DNA of 64,000 nucleotides. Origin: G963663735 sp963663735 (lineage in GTDB: Bacteria > Acidobacteriota > UBA6911 > RPQK01 > JAPXNP01). Both the position numbers and the translations under genes were made by a program. The stretch is taken from the NCBI GenBank assembly GCA_963663735.2, contig CAXXHN010000001.1, forward strand, positions 1,054,001-1,118,000, given 5' to 3'. Positions 26,977 through 35,849 of this stretch are shown piece by piece. Numbering within the stretch: position 1 is the first letter of the stretch; each line of letters begins with the position of its first letter. Below the pieces are notes generated by a model, which made no database searches, had not been told where the DNA came from, and worked only from the letters and a program-made list of their open reading frames with translations.

Positions 26977-29160
26977 TTATCTCTTTGCCAAATTGGCAGT
27001 TATTAATCTGCGAAAAACTGAAAGAGGAGTTGAGATTATCCTCGCAAGTTTAAACGTTCGGGTTTCCTTAAGCCTGATAACTTTCTGTTTGTGCTCGCAA
27101 ATTAGCGCTTGCAGCTTGTTCATTTTAGCCGATTTATCACCTTTGGAAAAACGCAAAGATAAAAGCTTCTCATTCTGTTCCCTGATCAAGACAAAATTTT
27201 CTTCATTTTTTTGCACTAAAAATTCTATTTTCTCCTGCAGCTCTTCATTACGGTCTTGTTTCAACTTCACCAACAGAGGAAGGAAATCAGCTCCTGTTTG
27301 CAGATATTCAGCTTCCACCACCACCTGATCAATTACGACATGCTGTTCCCCGGGAAAATCGATAAATACCTGCGGGTCATCATTGTCAAACCAATAAACC
27401 TGATCCTCAACCAGTATGGCATTAGATGAATATTTTAATGCCACATCAAGCAGCTCATCATCCTTGAATAATTTTATTGAATTAATTCGAACCTGCGCAT
27501 AATCGTTGATCGGGTCAAACCTTAAGTTAGTAATTTTCTCCGCTGTTTCAAATTTAAAGGTCAAATTTGCAGAATACGGATTCAGGCTGATTCTGATTGA
27601 ATCTGATTCTTTAAAAAAACCTGATTCTGTACAATAAAATAGCTGGGAGCAATAACTTGGCCGAGGAGGACAGGGTTCTTGAGTAATATTCCTCATCAAG
27701 GTATTTGTTTGCTGGTAAGAAAGGCGCGGCAGCCATTTTCTAAAAATCTTTGCACGGTATCGCATCACTTTTTCCGTATCTCTCTGAATGCCGGATGTCT
27801 GCAGATTACGGTAGATGCCGCCTAAGGTTTTAGTAAACACAAAATCACCCGATTGAGTCACTTGCAGGAGGAAATCCCAGTCTTCGTATACATCAAAATC
27901 CTCATCAAAAAAACATCCCCGGCTGATTAGTTCGCTGCGAAAGAGAAGCGCCAGAATTGGGATATAATTTTCCCATAAAAGGTCAGGAAAGCTAAATTCC
28001 CGATCGTGCCTGTATTCAGGTTCAGATAGTCCATTAACCCTCTCAATAATCGAATAGGCGGCAGGAGCCTGGCTGGACTCAAGCTTCCAATAGAGGTCCC
28101 GTATGCTGCCGGGCAAAAACAAATCATCTTCATCAAGAAAACAGAAGTATTCGCCTCTTACACATTCCAAGCCCGCATTGGCCGCCTCGGGGCGATTGAG
28201 CGGTCTGTTTTTTGTAATGACCTTTAAAGGAAAAGATCCGCAGCTTTCACCCAGGAAAATCCTCTCCTCCCCTCTGGCATCCACCACTATCACCTCAAGA
28301 TGAGGATAGATCTGACCGGCAATGGAGCTGAGGGCCTCGGGTAGACAGGAGCGGTTCATCGTCCTGACAATGATCGATATCAAAGGATATCCCGACTCTC
28401 CTTTTCGAGGAGATTTTGATTGCGGATTCCCGGCCTGAATCTGCTGCCAGCCAATATCGCCCGGTTTTAATCCCGCAGATTCTACAAACTGGTAGGCTTC
28501 GGCATACTTCACCTCCCTACCAAGGGTATAGGAGCGGTAGGCATGAAGCGAATTTATATGGTATTTGTAATCCTGGACTATCAGCTGGCTGGAAAAGCAG
28601 TCCATTGCCTGCTCCAGCAAAGGATGAATGTCAGTGATGTCATGGAGGAGGGCTGGGCTCATAGGCTGCCCTATTTCATAGAAAAAAAGATTAAGAGGAG
28701 GATCATACCTGATCGCCGCCTGAATGCCAGCTGCATACAGGGCATGATGATCGGGATGAATTTCGGTTTCGGCAGGCAGGTAAATATTTTCAGGTGTAAA
28801 ATCGGTAATGATTGAGAGCAGATGTGTGACAAATTCTTCATCAGCTTTCAACCGGCGGTCTGGGTAATCCAAAAACTCCGGCTTTCCATAACCAAGAATA
28901 GCAGCGGATTTCTCAGATTCTCTCCTTCTGGTTTCCTGATAATCGGAACAGCTCCGGCTGTTTCCGGCCTGGAATCCACCATCAGTTGCGATGACAACCT
29001 TTATTTCATCACCCTGCCTGAGGTGCCTGACTATAGCACCGCCACAGCCGAAGATTTCATCATCAGGATGAGGGGCAAAAATTACAGCTCTCCCTTTTGC
29101 TATCCTTTTTACGGCACGGTATGGAATAAAATTTTCTTCTCTCATATTTTCATCATTCAA
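26977..29160 (-). CDS. PIG-L deacetylase / GT2 glycosyltransferase fusion with C-terminal coiled coil
   Basis: 727 residues with at least three parts. Residues about 22-240 form a PIG-L/LmbE zinc deacetylase with the metal motifs APHPDDE (His31, Asp33, Asp34) and HPDH (135-138). Residues about 258-480 form a GT-A glycosyltransferase family 2 domain with ISIIVRTMNR and a DEDD acidic motif (about 343-346). Residues about 500-620 look like the beta-rich domain often found in surface-polysaccharide transferases (LRFDPINDYAQVRINSI). The last 100 residues are coiled coil ending in a basic helix. The fusion suggests one protein that deacetylates an N-acetyl sugar and adds another sugar (inference). 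Confidence 0.87.
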   Translation of the reverse strand: MNDENMREENFIPYRAVKRIAKGRAVIFAPHPDDEIFGCGGAIVRHLRQGDEIKVVIATDGGFQAGNSRSCSDYQETRRRESEKSAAILGYGKPEFLDYPDRRLKADEEFVTHLLSIITDFTPENIYLPAETEIHPDHHALYAAGIQAAIRYDPPLNLFFYEIGQPMSPALLHDITDIHPLLEQAMDCFSSQLIVQDYKYHINSLHAYRSYTLGREVKYAEAYQFVESAGLKPGDIGWQQIQAGNPQSKSPRKGESGYPLISIIVRTMNRSCLPEALSSIAGQIYPHLEVIVVDARGEERIFLGESCGSFPLKVITKNRPLNRPEAANAGLECVRGEYFCFLDEDDLFLPGSIRDLYWKLESSQAPAAYSIIERVNGLSEPEYRHDREFSFPDLLWENYIPILALLFRSELISRGCFFDEDFDVYEDWDFLLQVTQSGDFVFTKTLGGIYRNLQTSGIQRDTEKVMRYRAKIFRKWLPRLSYQQTNTLMRNITQEPCPPRPSYCSQLFYCTESGFFKESDSIRISLNPYSANLTFKFETAEKITNLRFDPINDYAQVRINSIKLFKDDELLDVALKYSSNAILVEDQVYWFDNDDPQVFIDFPGEQHVVIDQVVVEAEYLQTGADFLPLLVKLKQDRNEELQEKIEFLVQKNEENFVLIREQNEKLLSLRFSKGDKSAKMNKLQALICEHKQKVIRLKETRTFKLARIISTPLSVFRRLITANLAKR

Positions 29161-29168
29161 ATAGTATG

Positions 29169-30089
29169 TCAGCTCTTTTCCAGGGGACCGAATTTACCCC
29201 TCATGGCGTCTAAAATCCCCTTCAGGAAAAATCCGCGGGATGATTCTACTTGCCCCTTAATTGATTCCAACCGTTTCATCAGCCTCAGCGCCTCCCTCCA
29301 GAAAGAAAGTACAGCCTTTAACCCGCCCAGTTTCCAGTAGCAAGCAGTCATATTACGGCACATATAGTAATGACGCCAGGAGGGATGTACAAACATAATC
29401 TCTCCATAGCCGTCTTTTTCCGGACGGCCGAGTTCATGCAAAACCTGTGCGTTCGTAACCCAGAAATTCCGATAGCCTTTTTTTATCAGACGCATGTGGC
29501 ATTCGTGGTCCACGCAATCAATAAAATAATCCTCCCTGAAACCATCTACTTTTTGAAGGGCATCCACACTGTATAAGGTGCCGGATGTGATCGAAGAATC
29601 AACCTGCAGGATGGCCGTGTTTTTGGGCATGACTGCGTTTTCAAAACCGGTCTTGCGCCAAAAATAGGGAGCCAGGATTATCTCGGGGCATGGTTTGGAT
29701 CTTGCCAGTGGGAAAAGTGCCGCCAGGTCATTATCCTGGTTTTCCAGGTCAGATCCTGCCCGTAAAAGATTCTCCAGGCACCTGGTTTCGCAAAATGTGT
29801 CCTGATCAATAATCCAGAGTTTTTCATATTTATTTTCAGACGCAAATGCCAGGCCGGTGTTAAAGGCTTTTCCCACCCCAAGATTGGTGGCATTGCGAAT
29901 TACCCTCAGGTTTTCCAGCCCTAACCCATGGATAATACCAACTGTGTTGTCCGTTGAAGCATTATCAATTACAACGATTTGATGAGGGGGCAGGGATTGC
30001 CGCGCAATCGCGGCCAAGGTTTCCGCAATGGTTGATTCTCCATTAAAGGCAGTAATCAGGCAACAAACCTTGCCGGTTTTGTTAAACAT
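29169..30089 (-). CDS. Glycosyltransferase family 2 (rhamnosyltransferase-like)
   Basis: About 306 residues with a GT-A fold: KVCCLITAFNGESTIAETL, IVVIDNASTDNT, the NLGVGKAFNTGL nucleotide-binding region, the LWIIDQDTFC DxD motif and the acceptor-region DHECHMRLIKKGYRNFWV. It is closest in pattern to rhamnosyltransferases of O-antigen clusters; the sugar cannot be deduced. An in-frame ATG exists at 30119, but MFNKTGKVCCL at 30089 fits the family start and has a weak GCGGG upstream; both are possible. The gene is separated by eight bases from the following PIG-L/GT2 gene. Confidence 0.85.
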   Translation of the reverse strand: MFNKTGKVCCLITAFNGESTIAETLAAIARQSLPPHQIVVIDNASTDNTVGIIHGLGLENLRVIRNATNLGVGKAFNTGLAFASENKYEKLWIIDQDTFCETRCLENLLRAGSDLENQDNDLAALFPLARSKPCPEIILAPYFWRKTGFENAVMPKNTAILQVDSSITSGTLYSVDALQKVDGFREDYFIDCVDHECHMRLIKKGYRNFWVTNAQVLHELGRPEKDGYGEIMFVHPSWRHYYMCRNMTACYWKLGGLKAVLSFWREALRLMKRLESIKGQVESSRGFFLKGILDAMRGKFGPLEKS

Positions 30090-30222
30090 GATGCCCGCTG
30101 AAACCATAAATTGTAACAATTGACCACTGCGTTGGTGGATACACCATCCCTGACTGCATCTCAGTTCCCTCTCCGGGTAGACTCTTGCGATTCCCGGCTC
30201 TTCGTTTTATTCAACACGTTCC

Positions 30223-31233
30223 TTAAAACAAATCTCCATCACCCATGGTATAGAAAATATTCTTGATGGTGCTGTTTGTCTCTGGATCCTTATGAAAACT
30301 TTTACCCGTAGGGATTATTCCCAGCGGCTCCTCTTTGCTGTCAAAACCCGCTTCAATCAGCTGATTTGAAATAAAGTGGTCCTTTGGCAGCCAGGTCCTG
30401 ACCTTCTCAACTCCCCTTCGCTGGCATTCAGCCCTGATCAGGGTCAGTATATTCCTCAACCCTTTGCTTTCAGGCAGAGTAAGCGAATCAACGATCGTCG
30501 CTGTCTGATCGCTGAAAAGAACAGCCGCATAAGCTGTGATATTCCCTGTAATATTTCTCCAGACATAAAACTGGTATTGATTTACAGGATGGTCAAAATA
30601 GCGCCATTTGGCAAATACGGCATCCCTTTTTACTGAGAATGGAAAATGCGGGGCTGCCTGCTTCCAGAATTTATCCAGAGCAGGAATTGACCTGGTGAGG
30701 ATATCAGGTCTTCCCGCGAAGAATAAAAAAGTCTTGCTTATTTTTTCAGATTCGGCTTCAAGATATAATACTTTGCCGGGAAGCCTGGAATACCCTAAAA
30801 GCAAGCTGCCCAGTTTATGGTGCCTGTATCCCGGAAACCCATAAAAAAAAACTGAATTCCGCTCATTTCCATAAGCTTCGAAGTAAAAATCAGCTGTCCG
30901 CACAAAAAGGCCTTTCCGTCCGCTCACTGCCTGCCTGAACCCAGGGTGAGACATATTATCGATGAGCTGGGTCATCCGGATCTCGCTTCCATTCCATATG
31001 GCCGGAAAAGGGATGCCGGAATACATGGTAACGGGCTCCCCGTCTTCAGTGAAACAGAGCATGGTCTGCCGTCCAAAAGGGCAGTCATGAAATTTCCACT
31101 TCCAGATCCTGCCATCTATCTTCTTCCCGAAAGCAGCTTTCCACAGGGCAATAACCTTTTCTTCATCCTCATCCTTGTAAGGTCTGAGAAAAAATCTTCC
31201 CTGTGCGGTCTCTATATTTTTTCCCATTTCCAT
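30223..31233 (-). CDS. GNAT-family N-acetyltransferase
   Basis: 336 residues. The N-terminal GNAT domain shows the family beginning FFLRPYKDEDEEKVIALWKAAFG and WKFHDCPFG, and a second GNAT-like half occupies the C-terminus (KGLRNILTLIRAECQRRGVEKVRTWLP, in part). This is the double-GNAT type seen in surface-polysaccharide clusters, where it may acylate a sugar amine or an amino acid. Its start overlaps the end of the upstream GT2 gene by 22 bases, which fits one operon. Confidence 0.75.
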   Translation of the reverse strand: MEMGKNIETAQGRFFLRPYKDEDEEKVIALWKAAFGKKIDGRIWKWKFHDCPFGRQTMLCFTEDGEPVTMYSGIPFPAIWNGSEIRMTQLIDNMSHPGFRQAVSGRKGLFVRTADFYFEAYGNERNSVFFYGFPGYRHHKLGSLLLGYSRLPGKVLYLEAESEKISKTFLFFAGRPDILTRSIPALDKFWKQAAPHFPFSVKRDAVFAKWRYFDHPVNQYQFYVWRNITGNITAYAAVLFSDQTATIVDSLTLPESKGLRNILTLIRAECQRRGVEKVRTWLPKDHFISNQLIEAGFDSKEEPLGIIPTGKSFHKDPETNSTIKNIFYTMGDGDLF

Positions 31234-32276
31234 ATGGCCAAAACCTGGTTCAGTGAATTTCTTATCCGGCTATAGTACTGTCCCGATTGCAACCTGTTCC
31301 ATACTTCTTCGGAAAACATGAACGATGGTGAATTCAATCCTGCCTGGGCAAAGGGAACGAAGAAGTGATTGATGCCAAATTCAAAAAAATATCCGGCTCC
31401 ATCAATAAAACCGCTGACCTGATAAAGAGGTGATGTTTTAACCTCTCCCAAATCAAAGATTTTTGCCGGATGAATATCAGGAACCTTTCCCAGGCCTGAC
31501 GGTGCCGTATTTGCCCCATAATGCTTATTCATGAAGAGCTGATAGGCTTCAGCCATGTAGTTCTCTTTTTGATCAGAAGGCGACTGATTCCAGTAATGAA
31601 CAACCTGAGCGTCCGGCACACAAACCATGACCTTATCATTTAAAAACGCCCGCAGGCATAAATCGGTATCTTCGCAATACAAAAAAAACCTTCTGTCAAA
31701 AACATTTCCGTCAGTGAAAAATGATTTGTCATTCCGGATCAGCATGCAGGCGCCGGAAAGACAGGGTTCAAAAAAATATTGTTTTTCATTCCAGAATCTA
31801 TCGTGCCGCAGGGTCCAGTAAAAGGAAAACAGACGGGCGTCAGCCTCTGAATACAGCGAAGATTCCATCGCCGTCTGCAACCACCAGGAATTTCCAAGGG
31901 CCGGAGGCAGGAGAAAAGTCTTTTCTTCATCCAGGTAAAACCTGGGCCCGGCAATCAGTGCGCCAGTTTCTTCAGCACCTGAAATCAGCTTTTTTACAAA
32001 GCCCTTATCCGGCAGGGTATCCGGATTGATTAACAGGAACCAGCCCGCGCCAGACTCAGCTGTTACCTGGTTCACTGCAGTGGCAAAACCGACATTGCAG
32101 TCACATGAAATAACCCTGGTTCTGTTAAAACCGGCGGCAAGCATCGCAAGCCCAGATTCATTGCTGTTATCGACAATCACTATTTCTGTGATCAACTCCT
32201 CCTCCGCAAGAACTGCAAGCAGCGGCGGTAGAAATGCCGATGAAAAGTAATTGACTATTATTGCGGTGATATCCAT
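31212..32276 (-). CDS. Glycosyltransferase family 2
   Basis: 354 residues. The GT-A features are MDITAIIVNYFSS, IVIVDNSNESG, NVGFATAVNQV, the DxD-equivalent LLINPDTLP and the acceptor-binding FFLYCEDTDLCLRAFL. The C-terminal 100 residues have no motif recognised. It belongs to the rhamnosyltransferase-like GT2 group of O-antigen and exopolysaccharide loci. Its start overlaps the end of the upstream methyltransferase by 19 bases. Confidence 0.88.
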   Translation of the reverse strand: MDITAIIVNYFSSAFLPPLLAVLAEEELITEIVIVDNSNESGLAMLAAGFNRTRVISCDCNVGFATAVNQVTAESGAGWFLLINPDTLPDKGFVKKLISGAEETGALIAGPRFYLDEEKTFLLPPALGNSWWLQTAMESSLYSEADARLFSFYWTLRHDRFWNEKQYFFEPCLSGACMLIRNDKSFFTDGNVFDRRFFLYCEDTDLCLRAFLNDKVMVCVPDAQVVHYWNQSPSDQKENYMAEAYQLFMNKHYGANTAPSGLGKVPDIHPAKIFDLGEVKTSPLYQVSGFIDGAGYFFEFGINHFFVPFAQAGLNSPSFMFSEEVWNRLQSGQYYSRIRNSLNQVLAIWKWEKI

Positions 32277-33457
32277 ATTTTCCTGGCTCTTATAATCATT
32301 CCTTTGGTGAGCAGGGCCTGCTCATTTCCATAACCGGCTTTCACCATCCTCTGTATAAACTCAGCTCCGTTTCGGGTGGGTGGTAATATTTCTCTCTGCA
32401 AAACATCAACTGCAAAACCACTTTCCATAAGAGCCTGTTTAATGCTGTCCTCGGTAAACCAGCGAATATGGCCGATGCATTGAATCCCGACAGGGATATA
32501 TTCGAATTTCCCGAGCAGGAGATCGGAAACCATGGTCCAGTGCCCGGCATTGGGCAGGCTCAAAACTAAAAATCCGGAAGGGCTCAGTAATTCATAAAAA
32601 CGTCGGAGTACAGCCCATGGATCATGAAGATGCTCGATCATGTCGCCGCAATTGATAAGATCAAACCCACGGTCTGAATGGAAGTCCTCAATTCTTCCAT
32701 TAAAAATGCGATCATAATATTTCCCGGCTTCCGCGGCCATTTCCGGATTCATTTCCACTCCGGTCACTTCTATCTCCGGCCTGAATTTTTTCAGGCTTTT
32801 CCCATAGATACCCCTGGCGCACCCCGCATCCAAAAGAAAACTGATATTTTCCGGGATAAGTGAGATCAGATCCAAACGCTCAGAATTGTAGTATTCTCCA
32901 AAGCGATGAACCAGCGCTCTTTTATCAACATACTTCCGGTATTTCAGCTGTAAAAAATCCCGATATGTAATATCCAGCAGCTCTTCATCCATATTCTTTA
33001 ACAAAGACATCGGGAAAACCACCAGCGAAGGGTCCAGCGTCACCACCTCCTGTTCAAAACCGGCATCATCGTATATTTCTCTTTCCATTTCCGTGAAAGA
33101 AGACATATTCAGATAGGTGGTCGAGAGGAAAGCCTGCTGTTCAGGAAAACCAGGGAGGTTATATACCGGGCCCGCGGCGGCCGAATGCGTTTCTGCTGTT
33201 TGCATGAGAGATCGAACCGACCCAGAGGTGAAGACTATTTCAGGGTCTCCAACTACCAGGATAAAATCAGAATCGGTCCGGCTTAAAAGACTATGCATTG
33301 TCGTATCAGGCGAATATTTTACCCAGGTTATCCTCAGGTCATCTGCGGCGCATAGTGTTTGGGACTTTTGGTAACAGAAGGAATAGCTGAATTTCACTTC
33401 CTCGATATCCTCGGGGATGAGGTCAGGCCAATAAATCGTAATGTTCTTGATATTCAT
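32258..33457 (-). CDS. SAM-dependent methyltransferase with N-terminal GT-A-like domain
   Basis: 399 residues in two halves. Residues about 190-399 are a class I Rossmann methyltransferase: FLLDAGCARGIYGK (SAM-binding motif I near 208), EVTGVEMNPEM, DLINCGDMIEHLHDPWAVLRR (motif II region, in part) and SGFLVLSLPN. Residues 1-180 resemble a degenerate GT-A domain (DFILVVGDPEIVF) with no clear catalytic DxD. It is the first gene of the minus-strand glycan operon; its product may methylate a glycan or lipid-linked sugar. No function for the N-terminal part is claimed. Confidence 0.8.
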   Translation of the reverse strand: MNIKNITIYWPDLIPEDIEEVKFSYSFCYQKSQTLCAADDLRITWVKYSPDTTMHSLLSRTDSDFILVVGDPEIVFTSGSVRSLMQTAETHSAAAGPVYNLPGFPEQQAFLSTTYLNMSSFTEMEREIYDDAGFEQEVVTLDPSLVVFPMSLLKNMDEELLDITYRDFLQLKYRKYVDKRALVHRFGEYYNSERLDLISLIPENISFLLDAGCARGIYGKSLKKFRPEIEVTGVEMNPEMAAEAGKYYDRIFNGRIEDFHSDRGFDLINCGDMIEHLHDPWAVLRRFYELLSPSGFLVLSLPNAGHWTMVSDLLLGKFEYIPVGIQCIGHIRWFTEDSIKQALMESGFAVDVLQREILPPTRNGAEFIQRMVKAGYGNEQALLTKGMIIRARKIWISPQ

Positions 33458-34002
33458 TATTCCCTGGATGCCAGTTTTAACGGTTAATGCCAGGAAAACC
33501 CTGGCGCACTGTTTTCAACTATCGATTACCATAAGCGCAAAAGGTACATCCTGATACAAAAACGGGTTTCCGGAAAGGCCGCTGTCGGATGCTCGGATAA
33601 AAACAGCGGCCTTAAATCTCACACTTCTGCTTAATCTTAACACCGTACTTTATATTACATATCCCGGTTCAGTTCCATTCTCACTTCATTCAAACCGTTG
33701 CTTGGCCCGAACCCAGGCTTTCTCACCAGAAACACCAGAACCATCACATAAAAAAATTCGTGGACTTCCCGGGGTTAGCCTTCTGTTCCAGGATGTGAGA
33801 TATGAGGCCAGGAACCCCTTAAGGGTTAATCTCTCTCAAGGGAAAAGCAACCGGAGCGGCAGGTGGAGCGGCCTGATGACCTGGAAGGAAGGTTTCCACT
33901 ATCATCTGGAGTGAAAAAAGGGTACAAAGGAAAAATGATAATTGCTCCGCTCAGTTGCTTGCTCTCTTCAGTGAAAACAAGTCATACCAGGCTGGGACTG
34001 CC
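33458..34002. other. Divergent intergenic region between glycan operon and Nramp-like gene
   Basis: About 545 bases. It holds the promoters for both directions and one strong 11-bp inverted repeat (33575-33613), listed separately. A 70-codon reading frame at 33702-33914 has no recognisable product and no supporting ribosome-binding site, so I do not call it. Confidence 0.5.
33575..33613. repeat. 11-bp perfect inverted repeat, 17-base loop
   Basis: AAGGCCGCTGT (33575-33585) and ACAGCGGCCTT (33603-33613) are perfectly complementary. It stands 118 bases before the first codon of the glycan operon. There is no T-run on the plus strand and only a short one inside the loop on the minus strand, so a terminator is doubtful; an operator or an RNA leader hairpin is possible. 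Confidence 0.6.
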
Positions 34003-35271
34003 ATGAAGAGTCCACACTCCAACAGGCTGCTTCCCCGCGTGCTGCAGAGCGTCCTGGCCATCGGCCCCGGAATCTTCTGCATCGGCTATACCATCGGTAC
34101 CGGAAGTGTCACCTCCATGACCAAGGCGGGAAGCCTTTACGGAATGCAGCTTCTCTGGGTCCTTATCCTTAGCGTTTTTTTCTCCTGGGTATTAATGGAA
34201 GCGTTCGGCCGGTTCGCCGCGGTTACCGGCTTCACTTCGATCTACGGATTCAGAAAATTCCTGAAGTGGGGAAACCTCTGGGCGATTCTGGTGATTGCCG
34301 GGGTAGTTTTGGGGCAGTGGAGCTGCCTTTCCGGAATCCTCGGCCTTACCAGCAGCGCTCTGTTTGAAATCCTCAGGCTCTTTATCCCATCCCTCTCCGG
34401 TTATGAATATCCGGCTGTAATTGTCGCCGCCTCAATCCTGATATCCCTGCTCTATTCTCTCCTGCTGGTGGGAAGATATTCCTTCTTTGAAAAAATATTA
34501 ATTGTCTTTGTAACAATAATGGGAATTTCCTTCTTACTTTCAATGTTTATAGTATTCCCGGACCCTTCCGAAATCGCCGCCGGGCTCATCCCTTCAATTC
34601 CTGCCGGAGGATATCTGATGGTTGCGGCATTCGTCGGTACCACCATGGCGGCTCCGACCTTTGTTGTCCGACCTTTAATCATCAAAGCCAAGGGCTGGGG
34701 ATCTGCCCACCTCAGGGACCAATCCCGTGATGCTTTTGTTTCAGCACTGCTTATGTTCATCATCAGCGCTTCGATCATGGCAGCTGCAACTGGAGCCCTG
34801 TTCCACGAGGGTAGAAGTGTTACCCAGGTCCTGGACATGGTCTACGCGCTGGAGCCGGTAGCGGGAAGATTCGCTGTGGCCCTTTTCATGGTCGGAGCGA
34901 TGAGTGCCGGGATCTCCTCAATATTCCCGATTCTCATGGTTCTGCCCCTTCTCATTGGTGACTACCAACGCGGCCAGATGGATATCAAGTCAAAAACTTT
35001 TAAGATTCTGACCGCCATTGCCTGTTTTACCGGCTTGGCCGTTCCTGTGCTGGGAGCCAACCCGATCGCCGCCCAGGTCGCCACCCAGGTTGCCAATGTA
35101 TTTGTGCTGCCACTGGTGATCATGGGTATCATCGTCCTGATAAACAGGAAGGATCTCCTGGGAGATCAGGCGGCTGGATGGAGGCTGAATGGAGGGTTGG
35201 TCGCCGCCTTTGTCTTCTCGATTGCTGTTTCCTGCGCGGGCATAGTGGGAGTACTGAATTTGATCGGTTGA
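34003..35271 (+). CDS. Nramp-superfamily-like membrane transporter with non-canonical metal motifs
   Basis: About 422 residues with 11 predicted membrane segments. The first begins VLAIGPGIFCIGYTIGTGSV, the Nramp TM1 layout, but the metal-binding DPGN is replaced by GTGS. TM6 has GTTMAAPTFVV where canonical Nramp has a Met-Pro-His core. So the LeuT-like fold is likely while the substrate may not be Mn or Fe; Nramp-related Mg transporters or other solutes are options (inference). A longer reading exists from 33955, but the ATG at 34003 (MKSPHSN) is preferred. No regulator is adjacent. Confidence 0.75.
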   Translation: MKSPHSNRLLPRVLQSVLAIGPGIFCIGYTIGTGSVTSMTKAGSLYGMQLLWVLILSVFFSWVLMEAFGRFAAVTGFTSIYGFRKFLKWGNLWAILVIAGVVLGQWSCLSGILGLTSSALFEILRLFIPSLSGYEYPAVIVAASILISLLYSLLLVGRYSFFEKILIVFVTIMGISFLLSMFIVFPDPSEIAAGLIPSIPAGGYLMVAAFVGTTMAAPTFVVRPLIIKAKGWGSAHLRDQSRDAFVSALLMFIISASIMAAATGALFHEGRSVTQVLDMVYALEPVAGRFAVALFMVGAMSAGISSIFPILMVLPLLIGDYQRGQMDIKSKTFKILTAIACFTGLAVPVLGANPIAAQVATQVANVFVLPLVIMGIIVLINRKDLLGDQAAGWRLNGGLVAAFVFSIAVSCAGIVGVLNLIG

Positions 35272-35437
35272 GCCGCAGCCGGAAGCTTCCCGTGATACAG
35301 TCCATGAATTTTGGACTATATGAACCTGGTGTTCGCAGTAAATTCCTGTCCACTTCGAAATTCCAATATCTCTCCAAACCCCTTATGCTTCTGACATCTT
35401 ATTTATTGAGTTGCTTAATAGCAAAAGGAGGAATTGG

Positions 35438-35776
35438 ATGAAAGCTGAAATTAAAAAAATGCCTGAATACCATGTAGCATATGTCAGAAAGATGGGGGCA
35501 TATAATAAAGAAACCTGTGAGCAGGCATTTGGAGAACTCATGCAATGGGCCGGGCCGAAAGGCTATCTGGAATCAGGGGTAATGCTCGGGGTTTACTGGG
35601 ATAATCCAGAGATAAAACCTCCGGAAAAATGCCGCATTGATGCATGTTTAAGCGTTCCTCCCGGAACCAGCCCTGAAAACCAGGTGGATACCCAGGTAAT
35701 CAGTGGAGGCAGGTATGTCGTAGGCCATTTCGAAATCGCCTCGGATTTCCTTCCGGATCTGTCCAACAGGCAGTGA
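35438..35776 (+). CDS. GyrI/SbmC-like small-molecule-binding protein, probably C-terminally frameshifted
   Basis: 112 residues starting MKAEIKKMPEYHVAYVRKMGAYN after a strong AGGAGG six bases upstream. It has the GyrI-like pattern EVxxxPEYxVAYVRxxGxY, MQWAGPKGYLESG, PPEKCRIDACLSV and GGRYVVGHFEIASDF. Typical proteins run to about 150 residues with an FxxAWxxLYxxWLPxSGY tail. Here the frame stops after about 112 residues, while a different frame just downstream (from 35761) reads VQQAVKELYC, resembling the missing tail. A one-base shift or decay is therefore likely. The N-terminal half is a normal family domain for binding hydrophobic cations or regulating gyrase. Confidence 0.65.
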   Translation: MKAEIKKMPEYHVAYVRKMGAYNKETCEQAFGELMQWAGPKGYLESGVMLGVYWDNPEIKPPEKCRIDACLSVPPGTSPENQVDTQVISGGRYVVGHFEIASDFLPDLSNRQ

Positions 35777-35795
35777 AGGAACTATACTGTATTGG

Positions 35796-35833
35796 GCTCG
35801 CCTGGTCAATGCTTTCTGCTCGCCTGGTCAATG
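35796..35833. repeat. 16-bp direct repeat at GyrI-like gene 3' end
   Basis: GCTCGCCTGGTCAATG occurs at 35796-35811 and again at 35818-35833. The copies are 22 bases apart, right after the truncated reading frame. This is consistent with slippage-type duplication that may have damaged the gene end. Confidence 0.8.
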
Positions 35834-35849
35834 GCTGAAAAAATGCGGG

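Noticed and set aside
33702..33914. 70-codon reading frame in the intergenic region before the Nramp-like gene
   Set aside because: No ribosome-binding site, no recognisable protein features and biased composition; probably chance.
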